From: Ferdinandcohnia sp047238305
GTDB taxonomy: Bacteria > Bacillota > Bacilli > Bacillales > Bacillaceae_L
Direction of reading: 5' to 3'
DNA: 64,000 nucleotides
Assembly: GCF_047238305.1 (NCBI RefSeq)
Contig: NZ_JBDFMO010000001.1
Coordinates: 2,728,001 to 2,792,000 of the forward strand
Shown: one piece after another, positions 43,416 to 51,836 of the stretch
How positions within the stretch are numbered: the first letter of the stretch is position 1
How the letters are laid out: each line of letters opens with the position of its first letter
Translations under genes and position numbers: made by a program
The notes under the pieces: model-generated
Seen by the model: only the letters and a program-made list of their open reading frames with translations
Told to the model about the DNA's origin: nothing
Database searches by the model: none

Positions 43416-44758
43416 TGTATATCGATTTTATAATAGATCAATTTAAGTTGAATGTTGATAAGGATGCACTGGTTTGGAAAGATAAGACAATTGCTTATGG
43501 AAAATTAATTGAATTGGTAGAAAAATGGAAGCGGCGATTAGTAAAAGAAAATTTCTGCGAGGGCAGTGTTGTAGCTCTAGATGCAGATTTTTCCCCATCA
43601 TCAATTGCTCTATTTTTAGCATTAGTAGAATCAAAGTGCATAATTGCATTACTAAGTAAAGCAGTAAAGGAAAAGAAAAATGAATTCTGTGAAATCGCAG
43701 AAGCAGAATATATTATTTCTTTAGATTCTGATGATTGTGTGTCATTTATAAAGGAAGATAAAAAAGCAAAACATAAAATATTAAATTATTTAAAAGGAGT
43801 CGGACATCCAGGTTTAATCCTTTTTTCTTCTGGTTCAACAGGAAAAAGTAAGGCTGCAGTTCATGATTTAGTTCCTTTATTAGAAAAATTCAAAACTAAA
43901 AGACATGCAAAACGTACGATGGCATTTTTACTATTTGATCATATTGGTGGAATTAATACAATGCTATATACATTTTCTAATGGTGGATGTTTAATAACTG
44001 TTTCAGAACGTTCTCCTAAATTAGTTTGTTCAGCCATTGAAAAGTATGGAGTTCAGTCATTACCAACTTCACCAACTTTCATTAATCTATTAATGCTAAG
44101 TGAGGCTTATAAAGACAGCGATTTAAGTAGTTTAGAATTAGTTACTTATGGCACTGAAGTTATGCCTGAATCAACATTAAAGAAGTTTCATAGTTTATTC
44201 CCACAGATACGTTTATTACAAACATATGGCCTTTCTGAAGTTGGAATATTACGTTCAAAATCAAAATCTTCCGATTCCTTATGGGTTAAAGTAGGTGGTG
44301 AAGATTTCCAAACACGTGTTAGAAATGGAATGCTAGAAATAAAAGCAAAATCTGCCATGTTAGGTTATTTAAATGCATCATCACCATTTACCAAAGATGG
44401 ATGGTTTATGACTCAAGATGAGGTAGAGGTTGATGGTGAGTACATTAAAATTCTTGGAAGGTCATCTGAAATAATTAATGTAGGCGGAGAAAAAGTTTTT
44501 CCAGTTGAAATTGAAAATATTGTCCAATTGATGGAAGGAGTTCAAGAAGTTGCAGTAAGTAGTGAGCCAAGTCCAATTACAGGCCACATTGTAAAAGCAG
44601 TCGTAAAAATTTCAACTGAAGAAAATATTAGTGAATTCAGAAAACGTATGTACAAATTTTGTGCTGATAAACTACCAATTTATAAAATACCACAAAAGTT
44701 GGTATTAGTAGATGATTGGATCCATAATGATAGATTTAAAAAGATGAGAAGGGGGTAA
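43415..44758 (+). CDS. AMP-binding acyl-CoA/ACP ligase
   Basis: 447-residue adenylate-forming enzyme. P-loop-like motif LILFSSGSTGKSKAAVHD, then TYGLSEVG, and the C-terminal domain GRSSEIINVGGEKVFPVEIE. It is shorter than acyl-CoA synthetases (500+) and resembles ligases that load an acyl group on a partner ACP. C-terminal Lys expected in KIPQKLVLVDDW is followed by NDRFKKMRRG, where RFKKMRR holds the usual catalytic Lys region. Confidence 0.8.
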   Translation: MYIDFIIDQFKLNVDKDALVWKDKTIAYGKLIELVEKWKRRLVKENFCEGSVVALDADFSPSSIALFLALVESKCIIALLSKAVKEKKNEFCEIAEAEYIISLDSDDCVSFIKEDKKAKHKILNYLKGVGHPGLILFSSGSTGKSKAAVHDLVPLLEKFKTKRHAKRTMAFLLFDHIGGINTMLYTFSNGGCLITVSERSPKLVCSAIEKYGVQSLPTSPTFINLLMLSEAYKDSDLSSLELVTYGTEVMPESTLKKFHSLFPQIRLLQTYGLSEVGILRSKSKSSDSLWVKVGGEDFQTRVRNGMLEIKAKSAMLGYLNASSPFTKDGWFMTQDEVEVDGEYIKILGRSSEIINVGGEKVFPVEIENIVQLMEGVQEVAVSSEPSPITGHIVKAVVKISTEENISEFRKRMYKFCADKLPIYKIPQKLVLVDDWIHNDRFKKMRRG

Positions 44759-44764
44759 AATAGT

Positions 44765-45001
44765 ATGAAAGAATTTTTAAATGAATTATCAGAGTTATTA
44801 GAAATTGAAGTATCAGAATTAGTGGATTCCTACAAATTTGATGAAAATGAAAATTGGGACTCATTGACGCTGATATCAGTAATTGTAATTATTGATGAAC
44901 ACTTTAAAATTTCATTAACAAATGATTCTCTTCGAAAATGTAATAATTTAGGGGAGTTATTAGGTTTAATTAATGGCAAGATTGGTAAAGTAGAAGTCTA
45001 G
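44765..45001 (+). CDS. Acyl carrier protein
   Basis: 78-residue ACP. The attachment Ser is in ENWDSLTLISVIVIIDEHF (about residue 33). Six bases after the ligase stop, so a ligase-ACP pair is likely. With the first ACP this gives one carrier for the primer and one for the extender or product. Confidence 0.82.
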   Translation: MKEFLNELSELLEIEVSELVDSYKFDENENWDSLTLISVIVIIDEHFKISLTNDSLRKCNNLGELLGLINGKIGKVEV

Positions 45002-45033
45002 GCTTCATAAAGATTAGAAAAAGGAAGAGAGTT

Positions 45034-45663
45034 ATGAATAAAAGGATTGTTATTGTCGGTGCAGGTGGCTTAGCAAGAATGATTTATAGTTGGTTACCCG
45101 ATTTCTTACAAAACGAAAACTGGGAGTTTAGGGGGTTTATAAGTGATAAATTAAGTGATCTTCAGAATTATAACTATGATGAGTCAATTATTAGTAAGAT
45201 CATAGATTATTATCCAGAAGAAAACGACGTATTGGTAATGGCTATTGCAGATCCTAAAAATAAGATGAAAATAGCAAAGATGTTAGAGAGCCGTGGAGCT
45301 ACTTTTATAACCCTTATACATCCGACCTCAATCATAGGGCTAAACGTAAAAATTGGGCGTGGTTGTGTGATTTGTCCTAGAAGTATTTTAACATGTGATA
45401 TTGAAATTGAAAATTTTGTATTTATTAATATAAATACTACTGTTGGACATGACGCCAAGATAGCTGATGGGGTTACAGTTAATGCTCATTCTGATGTTAC
45501 CGGTAATACCACTCTTGGAAGAGGAGTATTTCTTGGGAGCCATTCAGTAATAACTCCAAATGTCAAAGTTCAAGACTTTGCAAAAATTGGGGCAGGGAGT
45601 ATAGTTGTTACTCACGTAAAAGAGGAAACTTCAGTATTTGGAATTCCGGCAAAACGAATTTAA
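45034..45663 (+). CDS. epsM: NeuD/PglD/EpsM-family sugar N- or O-acyltransferase
   Basis: 209-residue left-handed beta-helix acyltransferase. N-terminal nucleotide-sugar domain IVIVGAGGLARMIYSW; catalytic His in NTTVGHDAKIADGV, followed by hexapeptide repeats NAHSDVTGNTTLGRGVFLGS and GIPAKRI. PglD/EpsM relatives acetylate the 4-amino group of UDP-bacillosamine using acetyl-CoA. Sitting at the end of an acyl-ACP cassette, this one may use the cassette's acyl-ACP instead; that is inference. Confidence 0.82.
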   Translation: MNKRIVIVGAGGLARMIYSWLPDFLQNENWEFRGFISDKLSDLQNYNYDESIISKIIDYYPEENDVLVMAIADPKNKMKIAKMLESRGATFITLIHPTSIIGLNVKIGRGCVICPRSILTCDIEIENFVFININTTVGHDAKIADGVTVNAHSDVTGNTTLGRGVFLGSHSVITPNVKVQDFAKIGAGSIVVTHVKEETSVFGIPAKRI

Positions 45664-45712
45664 TTCTATTATATTTTAAAAATTCTTCACAGGGAGAAAG
45701 GGGTGGAGAAAT

Positions 45713-45865
45713 TTGAAAAAAATAGTTGCAACAGGAATAGCTTTTGGACTTTCAATAGCAGCAGTAAACTTAATAAATGGAATTGAAAGGTATAATAAAG
45801 CTTTGAAAGAAAATAGTGGATTACCATTTCAAAAAAAAACCACAAAATGGATTAATATTAAATGA
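45713..45865 (+). CDS. Small single-span membrane protein
   Basis: 50 residues from TTG 45713 behind GGGGTGGAGAAA. One hydrophobic segment IVATGIAFGLSIAAVNLI, then a polar tail. No recognised family. It is the last frame of the acyl cassette before a 16-bp inverted repeat. Confidence 0.5.
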   Translation: MKKIVATGIAFGLSIAAVNLINGIERYNKALKENSGLPFQKKTTKWINIK

Positions 45866-45914
45866 AAAAGATGTTTTAACGACTAATGAATGTATATTTA
45901 TCAGAGTGTCGACA

Positions 45915-45952
45915 AACGACATTTGGGAATCGCCATATTCCCAAATGTCGTT
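45915..45952. repeat. Perfect 16-bp inverted repeat
   Basis: AACGACATTTGGGAAT and its exact complement ATTCCCAAATGTCGTT, separated by CGCCAT. There is no T-run, so it is not a standard intrinsic terminator; it could still end transcription, stabilise the mRNA end, or be a protein site or mobile-element remnant. Confidence 0.6.
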
Positions 45953-46109
45953 AATGTAATACCTTTATTATTTAGAAACAATTATTCTTCTTAAGAAAGC
46001 TATCTTAATCGCAACCCCATGCAACACAAATATAATTGTGTTCAAAATGTTAAAGAATAACCACCTCTGATAAAATCACGGTTATCAAAGGAATGGCTTG
46101 GTGAGAAAA

Positions 46110-47099
46110 ATGAGGAGAATGTTAAGATATTTTTTCATTGCTATTTCTTTACTTATAGTTATTATTGTTTATACGATATGGGACAATAACCAAATAAAAA
46201 CTGTAAAAAAAGAAATACTAATAGAAAATTTACCTAAGGAATTAGATGGATTTACAATTCTACAAATTTCTGATCTGCATGAAAAAGAATTCGGAAAGAA
46301 TCAAGCTAAACTGGTAAATAAAATTAATTCATTATCGTATGATGCTTTGGTGTTCACTGGAGATATGTTGAAAGAAAATAATAGTAAAAATTATTATCCC
46401 TATTTTACTTTAATAGAAGGGATAGAAAACAAAGATTTTTCAATGTTTGTACCTGGAAACACGGATCCATCTCCGTATGATTTTGATGGTAATTTGAATT
46501 ATAAAAAAACAAAGTTTGTAACAGAAATGGAACAAAAAGGGGTAATACTATTAGAATCCTCTTTTGTCGTCGAAAAAGGTAATTCAAAGGTGCATTTCGT
46601 TGACTTTGATTTTTCAATACAAAATGAAAGATATATCGAATCTTTAAAAATGAAACTTAATCAAGGCGACCCTAAAAGTAGTGAAGTAATAAAGTATAAA
46701 ATCAAATTGTTTAATGAATCGCCTGCAATTGAAAACCTTGATAGTAAAGATGTTGTTATTGCATTAACACATTTTCCTGTCGTAGACCAACATTTGGATA
46801 GTATTCTTTCAAACTCTCTAACGTCATTGAGAAGTTATGATTTAATTATAGCCGGTCATTACCATGGGGGGCAGATTCGTTTGCCGTTCTTTGGGGCATT
46901 ATTTGTCCCGGAAGCATGGTATGATATGGGTGGCCTTTTTCCTCCAAAGAATAGGGTAAAAGGTTTATGGGAATATAGAAATATAAAACAATATGTTAGT
47001 ACCGGACTAGGAAGTAGTAAGGCAAATAAATTATTCGAATTCCGGCTTTTTAATACCCCAGAAATAAATTTATTAATTTTGAAAAGTAAGAGCAGATAG
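46110..47099 (+). CDS. Membrane-anchored metallophosphoesterase
   Basis: About 329 residues. N-terminal anchor YFFIAISLLIVIIVYTIW, then a calcineurin-like domain of the YkuE/YkoQ type: ISDLHEKEFG (DxH), VFTGDML (GD), ALTHFPVVD (H) and IIAGHYHGGQIRLPFFG (GHxH). The usual GNHD reads GNTD in VPGNTDPSPYD, losing one metal/catalytic His. Function may be lipid or nucleotide phosphate hydrolysis. A broken second copy lies at 50.25 kb, on the other side of the lasso cyclase and precursor genes. Start may also be TTG 46098. Confidence 0.8.
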   Translation: MRRMLRYFFIAISLLIVIIVYTIWDNNQIKTVKKEILIENLPKELDGFTILQISDLHEKEFGKNQAKLVNKINSLSYDALVFTGDMLKENNSKNYYPYFTLIEGIENKDFSMFVPGNTDPSPYDFDGNLNYKKTKFVTEMEQKGVILLESSFVVEKGNSKVHFVDFDFSIQNERYIESLKMKLNQGDPKSSEVIKYKIKLFNESPAIENLDSKDVVIALTHFPVVDQHLDSILSNSLTSLRSYDLIIAGHYHGGQIRLPFFGALFVPEAWYDMGGLFPPKNRVKGLWEYRNIKQYVSTGLGSSKANKLFEFRLFNTPEINLLILKSKSR

Positions 47100-47623
47100 T
47101 CTTTACACTTCCTTTTGGACTAACATCCCTTTATCTTAAAGGGCAAGGTGCAATTATTTCTATTACTCACAGAAAAAATTTATAACACATCATTTTAGAT
47201 TGCAATAAGCTTGCGATACCTGAGGATATGTGTAATGACTCTTGGCATGGCAATAAATAATTTTTATGGATATGAAAGCGAAAAAAGTCAGTTAGAATCA
47301 TATCAAACAAAGTAATGTTTTTAATAATTTTATATAATAGGTTCATATTAAATAAAATGGTATTTTTTATAAAAATGTGTTATTAAGAACAAAAAAACAA
47401 ATAGTTAGAACCTCTTATAATATATTATTTGTGAGTTTATAGAGCAGTAGGATAATTTTAGTATAACATTGAAAATGATGTGAGAATCTACGTGAAAGCA
47501 TATTAGATGTTTAAGCTATTTATATTTAAATGCTGAAAACTATACTAATAATTTTCACTTAGTTACAAAGATTATATTCTTAATAACAAACATGGAAATT
47601 AGTACTTTTGTATTGGAGAAGAT
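47100..47623. promoter_or_regulatory. Upstream region of the lasso operon with two SinR-type boxes
   Basis: No convincing gene in 524 bases; only a 26-codon frame at 47235 with a poor ribosome site. Box ATGTGTTATTAAGAAC (47375-47390, right arm perfect) and box ATTCTTAATAACAAAC (47576-47591, left arm good). TATAAT at 47416-47421 may be a -10, but no matching -35 was found. CCCTTTATCTTAAAGGG near 47130 may be a weak hairpin ending the metallophosphoesterase mRNA. Confidence 0.5.
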
Positions 47624-49615
47624 ATGATGAGTGCGATTGCTGGGATATATTACGTAAAAGAAGCTATTCCCAAGAATCTTGGTATACGAATGATGCAAAC
47701 ATTAAGGAAGTTTCCAGCTGATGATGTTAGGATATGGGACCAAGAAAATGTATTTTTGGGTTGTCACGCCCAGTGGATTACACCCGAATCGATTGGTGAG
47801 CAATTACCTTTTTATGATTATGATAGACAATTGGCAATTACGTCTGATGCTATGATTGATAATCGTGAAGAATTGTTTGATAGATTAGGAGTTCATCGTG
47901 AAGACAGAAACATAATGCCAGATAGTCAATTGATTCTTCTTGCCTACTCGAAATGGGGTGATGAAGTTCCTAAACATTTGATTGGTGATTTTGCATTTAT
48001 GATTTGGGATGAAAAAAAACATAAACTATTTGGAGCGAGAGATTTTTCGGGTGCAAGAAGTCTTTATTATCACGAAAATGATCAACGATTTGCATTTTGT
48101 ACAGTTATGGGACCTCTGTTAAAGTTGCCTTTTATTAAAAAGCAATTAAATGAAGAGTGGCTAGCAGAGTATTTGGCAATTGCCAATATGATAGATTCAG
48201 TTGAAGTGTCAAAAACGGTCATTAAGGATATCCAACAAGTTCCGCCTTCACATTCGATTACTGTATCAAATGGAAAAGTAACACTCTCTAAATATAATGT
48301 ACTTTTTTTTGATAAAAAAATTAGATTTAATAAAGATGTTGATTACACAGAGGCTTTTCGTGAAATTTTTCAGAAGTCAGTAGATTCAAAGTTAAGAACA
48401 TTTAAATCAGTTGGATCACAATTAAGTGGTGGACTCGATTCGGGATCGGTTGTTAGTTTTGCTTCTAGAATTTTACAAAAACAAAATAAAACATTACATA
48501 CCTACAGCTCAATCCCTGTGGAAAGTTTTAACGACTATACACCAAGGCATCATCTCACAGACGAACGTCCATTGATCCGTGCAACTGTTGATTATGTTGG
48601 GAATATAGAAGACAACTATTTAAGTCTTAATGGCAATAATTCATACACTGATATCGATGACTGGTTAGAAATTATCGAAACTCCCTACAAGTTTTTCGAG
48701 AATTCATATTGGGTAAAGGGGATTATTGAGCAAGCAAGTAAAGATGAAATTGGGATTTTATTAAGCGGAGCACGAGGTAACATTACGATTTCCTGGGGAC
48801 CAGGATTAGAGTATTTTAGTTATTTATTAAAGAATATAAAGTGGGTTCGATTTTCCCATGAACTAAAGTCTTATAGTAGAAACATGGGGGTAGGAAGGTT
48901 AAAGCTGCTTTCCGTTATAAGAAAAAGGGTATTTCCTTTTTCTAACACTAGAGACGACTATCGTTTTCCGATGCTTATACATTCTGACTTTGCTGAAAAG
49001 ACGGGTGTATTTAAAAAACTTCAAGATTATGGACTAAGAGAAGGTGGAAGGTTTCCTGAATTCGATATTTCTAGAGAAAGGAAATACTTCATTGGTAATG
49101 AATATGTTTGGAACGCAAATGGGACCTCTTTTTCGAAATTATCTTTACAATATGGGGTAATGATGCGTGATCCTACAAATGATATTCGTGTAATAAATTA
49201 TTGTATGTCCCTTCCTCTAGATCAATTTTTTAATAACGGTTTGGATCGAGCTCTTATCAGAAGAGCAACAGAAGGATTTTTACCGGATAATGTGAGATTA
49301 AATCAAAAAATTCAGGGTGTTCAAGGAGCAGATTGGGTTCATCGTATGGCACCGTATTGGACAAATTTAATTTTAGAAGCAAAACAAATGCTTATAGATA
49401 AAGATATACCTGCATATTTGAATATGGATACTTTAAGAAAGTCACTTTCTAAAGCAATGGAATATCCAACTGGGGATACTATACCTAGTCCTGAAATTCG
49501 AACTCTACTACGTAGTATAATCGTCTATCGATTCCTTAAATCATTAAGACTTGAAGGAGGTGAGACTTATGAAAAAGAAATGGAAAGAGCCTACACTAGA
49601 ATTGTTGGATATTAG
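47624..49615 (+). CDS. Lasso cyclase, asparagine synthetase-like (C protein)
   Basis: 663-residue enzyme that adenylates an acidic side chain of the precursor core and closes the macrolactam on the core N terminus. The N-terminal glutaminase-like domain (SAIAGIYYV, GDFAFMIWDEKKHKLFGARD) lacks the catalytic Cys2, normal for lasso cyclases because no ammonia is made. The synthetase domain holds the PP-loop QLSGGLDSGSVVSF near residue 266. Cytosolic. The end overlaps the precursor gene by 47 bases, which couples their translation. Upstream SinR-type boxes suggest biofilm control. Confidence 0.9.
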   Translation: MMSAIAGIYYVKEAIPKNLGIRMMQTLRKFPADDVRIWDQENVFLGCHAQWITPESIGEQLPFYDYDRQLAITSDAMIDNREELFDRLGVHREDRNIMPDSQLILLAYSKWGDEVPKHLIGDFAFMIWDEKKHKLFGARDFSGARSLYYHENDQRFAFCTVMGPLLKLPFIKKQLNEEWLAEYLAIANMIDSVEVSKTVIKDIQQVPPSHSITVSNGKVTLSKYNVLFFDKKIRFNKDVDYTEAFREIFQKSVDSKLRTFKSVGSQLSGGLDSGSVVSFASRILQKQNKTLHTYSSIPVESFNDYTPRHHLTDERPLIRATVDYVGNIEDNYLSLNGNNSYTDIDDWLEIIETPYKFFENSYWVKGIIEQASKDEIGILLSGARGNITISWGPGLEYFSYLLKNIKWVRFSHELKSYSRNMGVGRLKLLSVIRKRVFPFSNTRDDYRFPMLIHSDFAEKTGVFKKLQDYGLREGGRFPEFDISRERKYFIGNEYVWNANGTSFSKLSLQYGVMMRDPTNDIRVINYCMSLPLDQFFNNGLDRALIRRATEGFLPDNVRLNQKIQGVQGADWVHRMAPYWTNLILEAKQMLIDKDIPAYLNMDTLRKSLSKAMEYPTGDTIPSPEIRTLLRSIIVYRFLKSLRLEGGETYEKEMERAYTRIVGY

Positions 49616-49736
49616 AGAGACTATGTGGGGGAGTTGGGAAGGTGGCCATGATTTATTATTCGACAAGGATGATAAAGGGTGGGTCCCAGACGATACTATT
49701 GGGCCTATTTTTGGTGGCGGCGACAATAGAAGTTAA
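49569..49736 (+). CDS. Lasso peptide precursor (A), paeninodin-like with very long tail
   Basis: 55 residues from ATG 49569, behind GGAGGTGAG. Leader MKKKWKEPTLELLDIRETM has the Firmicute pattern W-x2-P-x-L and Thr at -2. Core predicted as WGSWEGGHD (ring, Trp1 to Asp9) then a 27-residue tail ending GGGDNRS. The Thr-to-Asp spacing equals that of paeninodin (TM-AGPGTSTPD). The C-terminal Ser is the residue that the kinase next door should phosphorylate, as in paeninodin. A 36-residue core is well above the usual 15-26. An alternative ring Gly2 to Asp9 (8-membered) is possible but breaks the Thr -2 rule. Confidence 0.88.
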   Translation: MKKKWKEPTLELLDIRETMWGSWEGGHDLLFDKDDKGWVPDDTIGPIFGGGDNRS

Positions 49737-49838
49737 TCTAACTAATAAGAAAGTGTTGATTTTTACTTAAAATATCACTTTCTATCACGTAGAATATTAT
49801 AAAAATAGCATTAACTAATTATTATCAGTAATTCCATT

Positions 49839-49870
49839 AACCCTTATACAGATCAATTTGTATGAGGGTT
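49839..49870 (+). terminator. Hairpin after the lasso precursor gene
   Basis: Stem AACCCTTATACA / TGTATGAGGGTT with loop GATCAATT, followed by ATTCATATT. It may end or attenuate the C-A transcript and protect the abundant precursor mRNA; the T-run is poor. Confidence 0.5.
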
Positions 49871-50249
49871 ATTCATATTATGAAAAAGTAATCATTCTTT
49901 GAAGAAAATATTATTAAAATTATAAGTATTTTGTGCTTCACTTATCTAAACAAATTGTTCTGCTCTTAAAACTAAGATAATATCAAATGATGCATTTTTA
50001 GTGGTATTATTTTGTGAATTCTTTTCAATTTAGGATTAGATAAATATAACACAACTACCCCAGAGATCGAAGTTAATTATGATAATTTGAAATGGCGAAT
50101 CAAAGATATTTTATTAATTTTAAACTATTCATTTTGAATGATGCGTACATAAACTCAATTAATGAAAAGATAAAATCGAATAAGCACTTATACACATACA
50201 CATAGGACATTTAGAATATTATAAAAGGCTTTATAAAAATTTGCAAACA

Positions 50250-50575
50250 GTTAACAAAAAAAGAAGATAATCATATCTTAGTTGCACCAACACATTGATA
50301 GTTGTTTTCATTTCAAAGAAAATGAATGCATAGTGGATATTGATTTAATTCTTGCTGGCCATTACCATGGAGGACAAATTCGTTTGCCCATTTTTGGCGC
50401 AGTTTTCGTACCAGAATCGTGGAGTGAAAATAATGGATTGTTTCCCCCACGGAAAGGAAAAAAGGACTTTGTGAATACCGAAATTTACAACAATGTGTGG
50501 TGCGGGTCTTGGTAGTAGTAACGCAAGACCATATTTAAATTTCCATTTTTTTAATACTCCAGAAATAAATGTTTA
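50250..50575 (+). pseudogene. Degenerate C-terminal copy of the metallophosphoesterase
   Basis: Across at least two frames this matches the last third of the protein at 46110: ILVAPTH then stop, LILAGHYHGGQIRLPIFGAVFVPESW and NNGLFPP in one frame, and AGLGSSNARPYLNFHFFNTP in another after a frameshift. No intact start or N-terminal domain is visible upstream. It therefore looks like a duplicated and decayed gene between precursor and kinase. The readable 77-codon frame within it should not be taken as a gene. Confidence 0.85.
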
Positions 50576-50658
50576 ATTCTTAAATCAAAATAATTCCTTC
50601 AATTAATTTTAAAAGGTCGTTGACTTCATAATGGAAAGATGATAAATTTTTCATGTGT

Positions 50659-50674
50659 GTTCTTAATAAAGAAA
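50659..50674. promoter_or_regulatory. SinR-type operator upstream of lasso kinase
   Basis: GTTCTTAATAAAGAAA, identical to the second eps operator at 17605. Confidence 0.7.
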
Positions 50675-50725
50675 CGAATCTCATTTTTATTACTGCATTT
50701 CTACAATATATAAAAAACTTATAGC

Positions 50726-50752
50726 TTTGATGTTCTTTATAATGAATATAAT
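50726..50752 (+). promoter_or_regulatory. Lasso kinase promoter with SinR-type box over the spacer
   Basis: TATAAT (50747-50752) with a poor -35 (TTTGAT near 50726 or CTTTGA near 50725). Box GTTCTTTATAATGAAT (50732-50747) lies between them, as in the eps promoter. About 125 bases upstream of the kinase start. Confidence 0.55.
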
Positions 50753-50877
50753 GAATCAATTGGGGACAATTTAGGAAGTTAATTAAAATATTTAGTCAGT
50801 ATTTTGGCATTTAGTATTTTGGCATTTAGATAGTAAAAATAATAGGACATTTTAATAATTAATAAGATGGTGGACTT

Positions 50878-51804
50878 ATGTTGACAGCTAATAAAGTTTA
50901 TACCTATAAGGGTTTTGGATTATATATAACAAGTCAAATTCAATTACCCGAGATGCCACTAATCAACATGGATTATTACAGAAAAGATCTACATATAGAG
51001 GTAAAAGAATTAAGGATGAAGTGCTCAAAATTAAGTGAAGTGGCTCCCTACTTTTATTTTAAAGAAAGTCAAGTCATTTTTACAGTTCCTAATGTAGCGA
51101 TATATCAAATTGAAAATGGAAATAAGATTATTGTGTCACCGCTAAATGGGGTAAGAGAAAACCAGGTTCGCCTTTATCTACTCGGAACATGTATGGGTGT
51201 TCTTTTATTGCAGAGACAAATTCTCCCTTTACACGGTAGTGCCATTGAAATTGACGGGAAAGCATATGCAATTATTGGTCATTCAGGTGCAGGCAAGTCA
51301 ACTCTTGCAGCAGCATTTCTTGAGAGGGGCTATAAATTAATAAGTGATGATGTAATCCCGGTTTCCATAAATAATGAAGGAATTCCAGTTGTAGCTCCAG
51401 CTTATCCACAACAAAAACTATGGCAAGAAAGTTTAGATCAATTTGGAATGAGTTCTCAAGGTTTTCATCCGATTATTGATAGGGAGTCAAAGTTTGCCAT
51501 CCCAGTTCATGCAAGGTTTTGTTCAGAAAAAATGCCTCTAGCAGGAGTATTTGAACTTGTCAAAACGGAAGGTGTTTCGATAAAAATGAATTCATTATTG
51601 AACCTTAAAAGGTTACAGACACTATATATGCATACATATCGAAATTTTCTTATTGAACCTCTTGGTATGCTTGAATGGCATTTTAATCTCTTAGCGAAAA
51701 TTTCTCCAAAAATTACTATACTTCGTTTGGAGAGATCAGATAGTTTCTTTTCGGTTAATGAACTAACTTCACATATTCTCTCAACTTTAAAAAATAAGGA
51801 GTAA
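50878..51804 (+). CDS. HPr kinase-like lasso peptide tail kinase (K)
   Basis: 308 residues. The C-terminal HprK-like domain has P-loop AIIGHSGAGKSTLAAAF near residue 135 and KLISDDVIPV as the acidic/Walker B region. The N-terminal part binds the peptide substrate. Relatives in paeninodin-type clusters phosphorylate the C-terminal Ser of the lasso precursor; the precursor here does end in Ser. It is not the carbon-catabolite HPr kinase, which has an HprK N-domain and a different setting. ATG behind GATGGTGGA. Confidence 0.87.
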   Translation: MLTANKVYTYKGFGLYITSQIQLPEMPLINMDYYRKDLHIEVKELRMKCSKLSEVAPYFYFKESQVIFTVPNVAIYQIENGNKIIVSPLNGVRENQVRLYLLGTCMGVLLLQRQILPLHGSAIEIDGKAYAIIGHSGAGKSTLAAAFLERGYKLISDDVIPVSINNEGIPVVAPAYPQQKLWQESLDQFGMSSQGFHPIIDRESKFAIPVHARFCSEKMPLAGVFELVKTEGVSIKMNSLLNLKRLQTLYMHTYRNFLIEPLGMLEWHFNLLAKISPKITILRLERSDSFFSVNELTSHILSTLKNKE

Positions 51805-51836
51805 TCTATGAGGAACTTAGTAATGGAGGCTGAAAA

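Noticed and set aside
47235..47315. 26-codon frame (MTLGMAINNFYGYESEKSQL start) upstream of lasC as a second precursor
   Set aside because: No leader motif, no acidic residue at ring position after a Thr(-2), poor ribosome site.
49596..49652. Lasso ring starting at Gly2 and closing on Asp9 (8-membered)
   Set aside because: Gly is a common first residue, but it would put Thr at -3; the Thr-Asp spacing matches paeninodin with Trp as residue 1. Kept as alternative only.
49544..49726. 60-codon minus-strand frame over the lasso precursor
   Set aside because: Pure antisense of lasC end and precursor; no ribosome site.
50282..50515. 77-codon frame with a GHYHGG motif as an independent gene
   Set aside because: It is the readable part of a frameshifted copy of the metallophosphoesterase; matching sequence continues in another frame.
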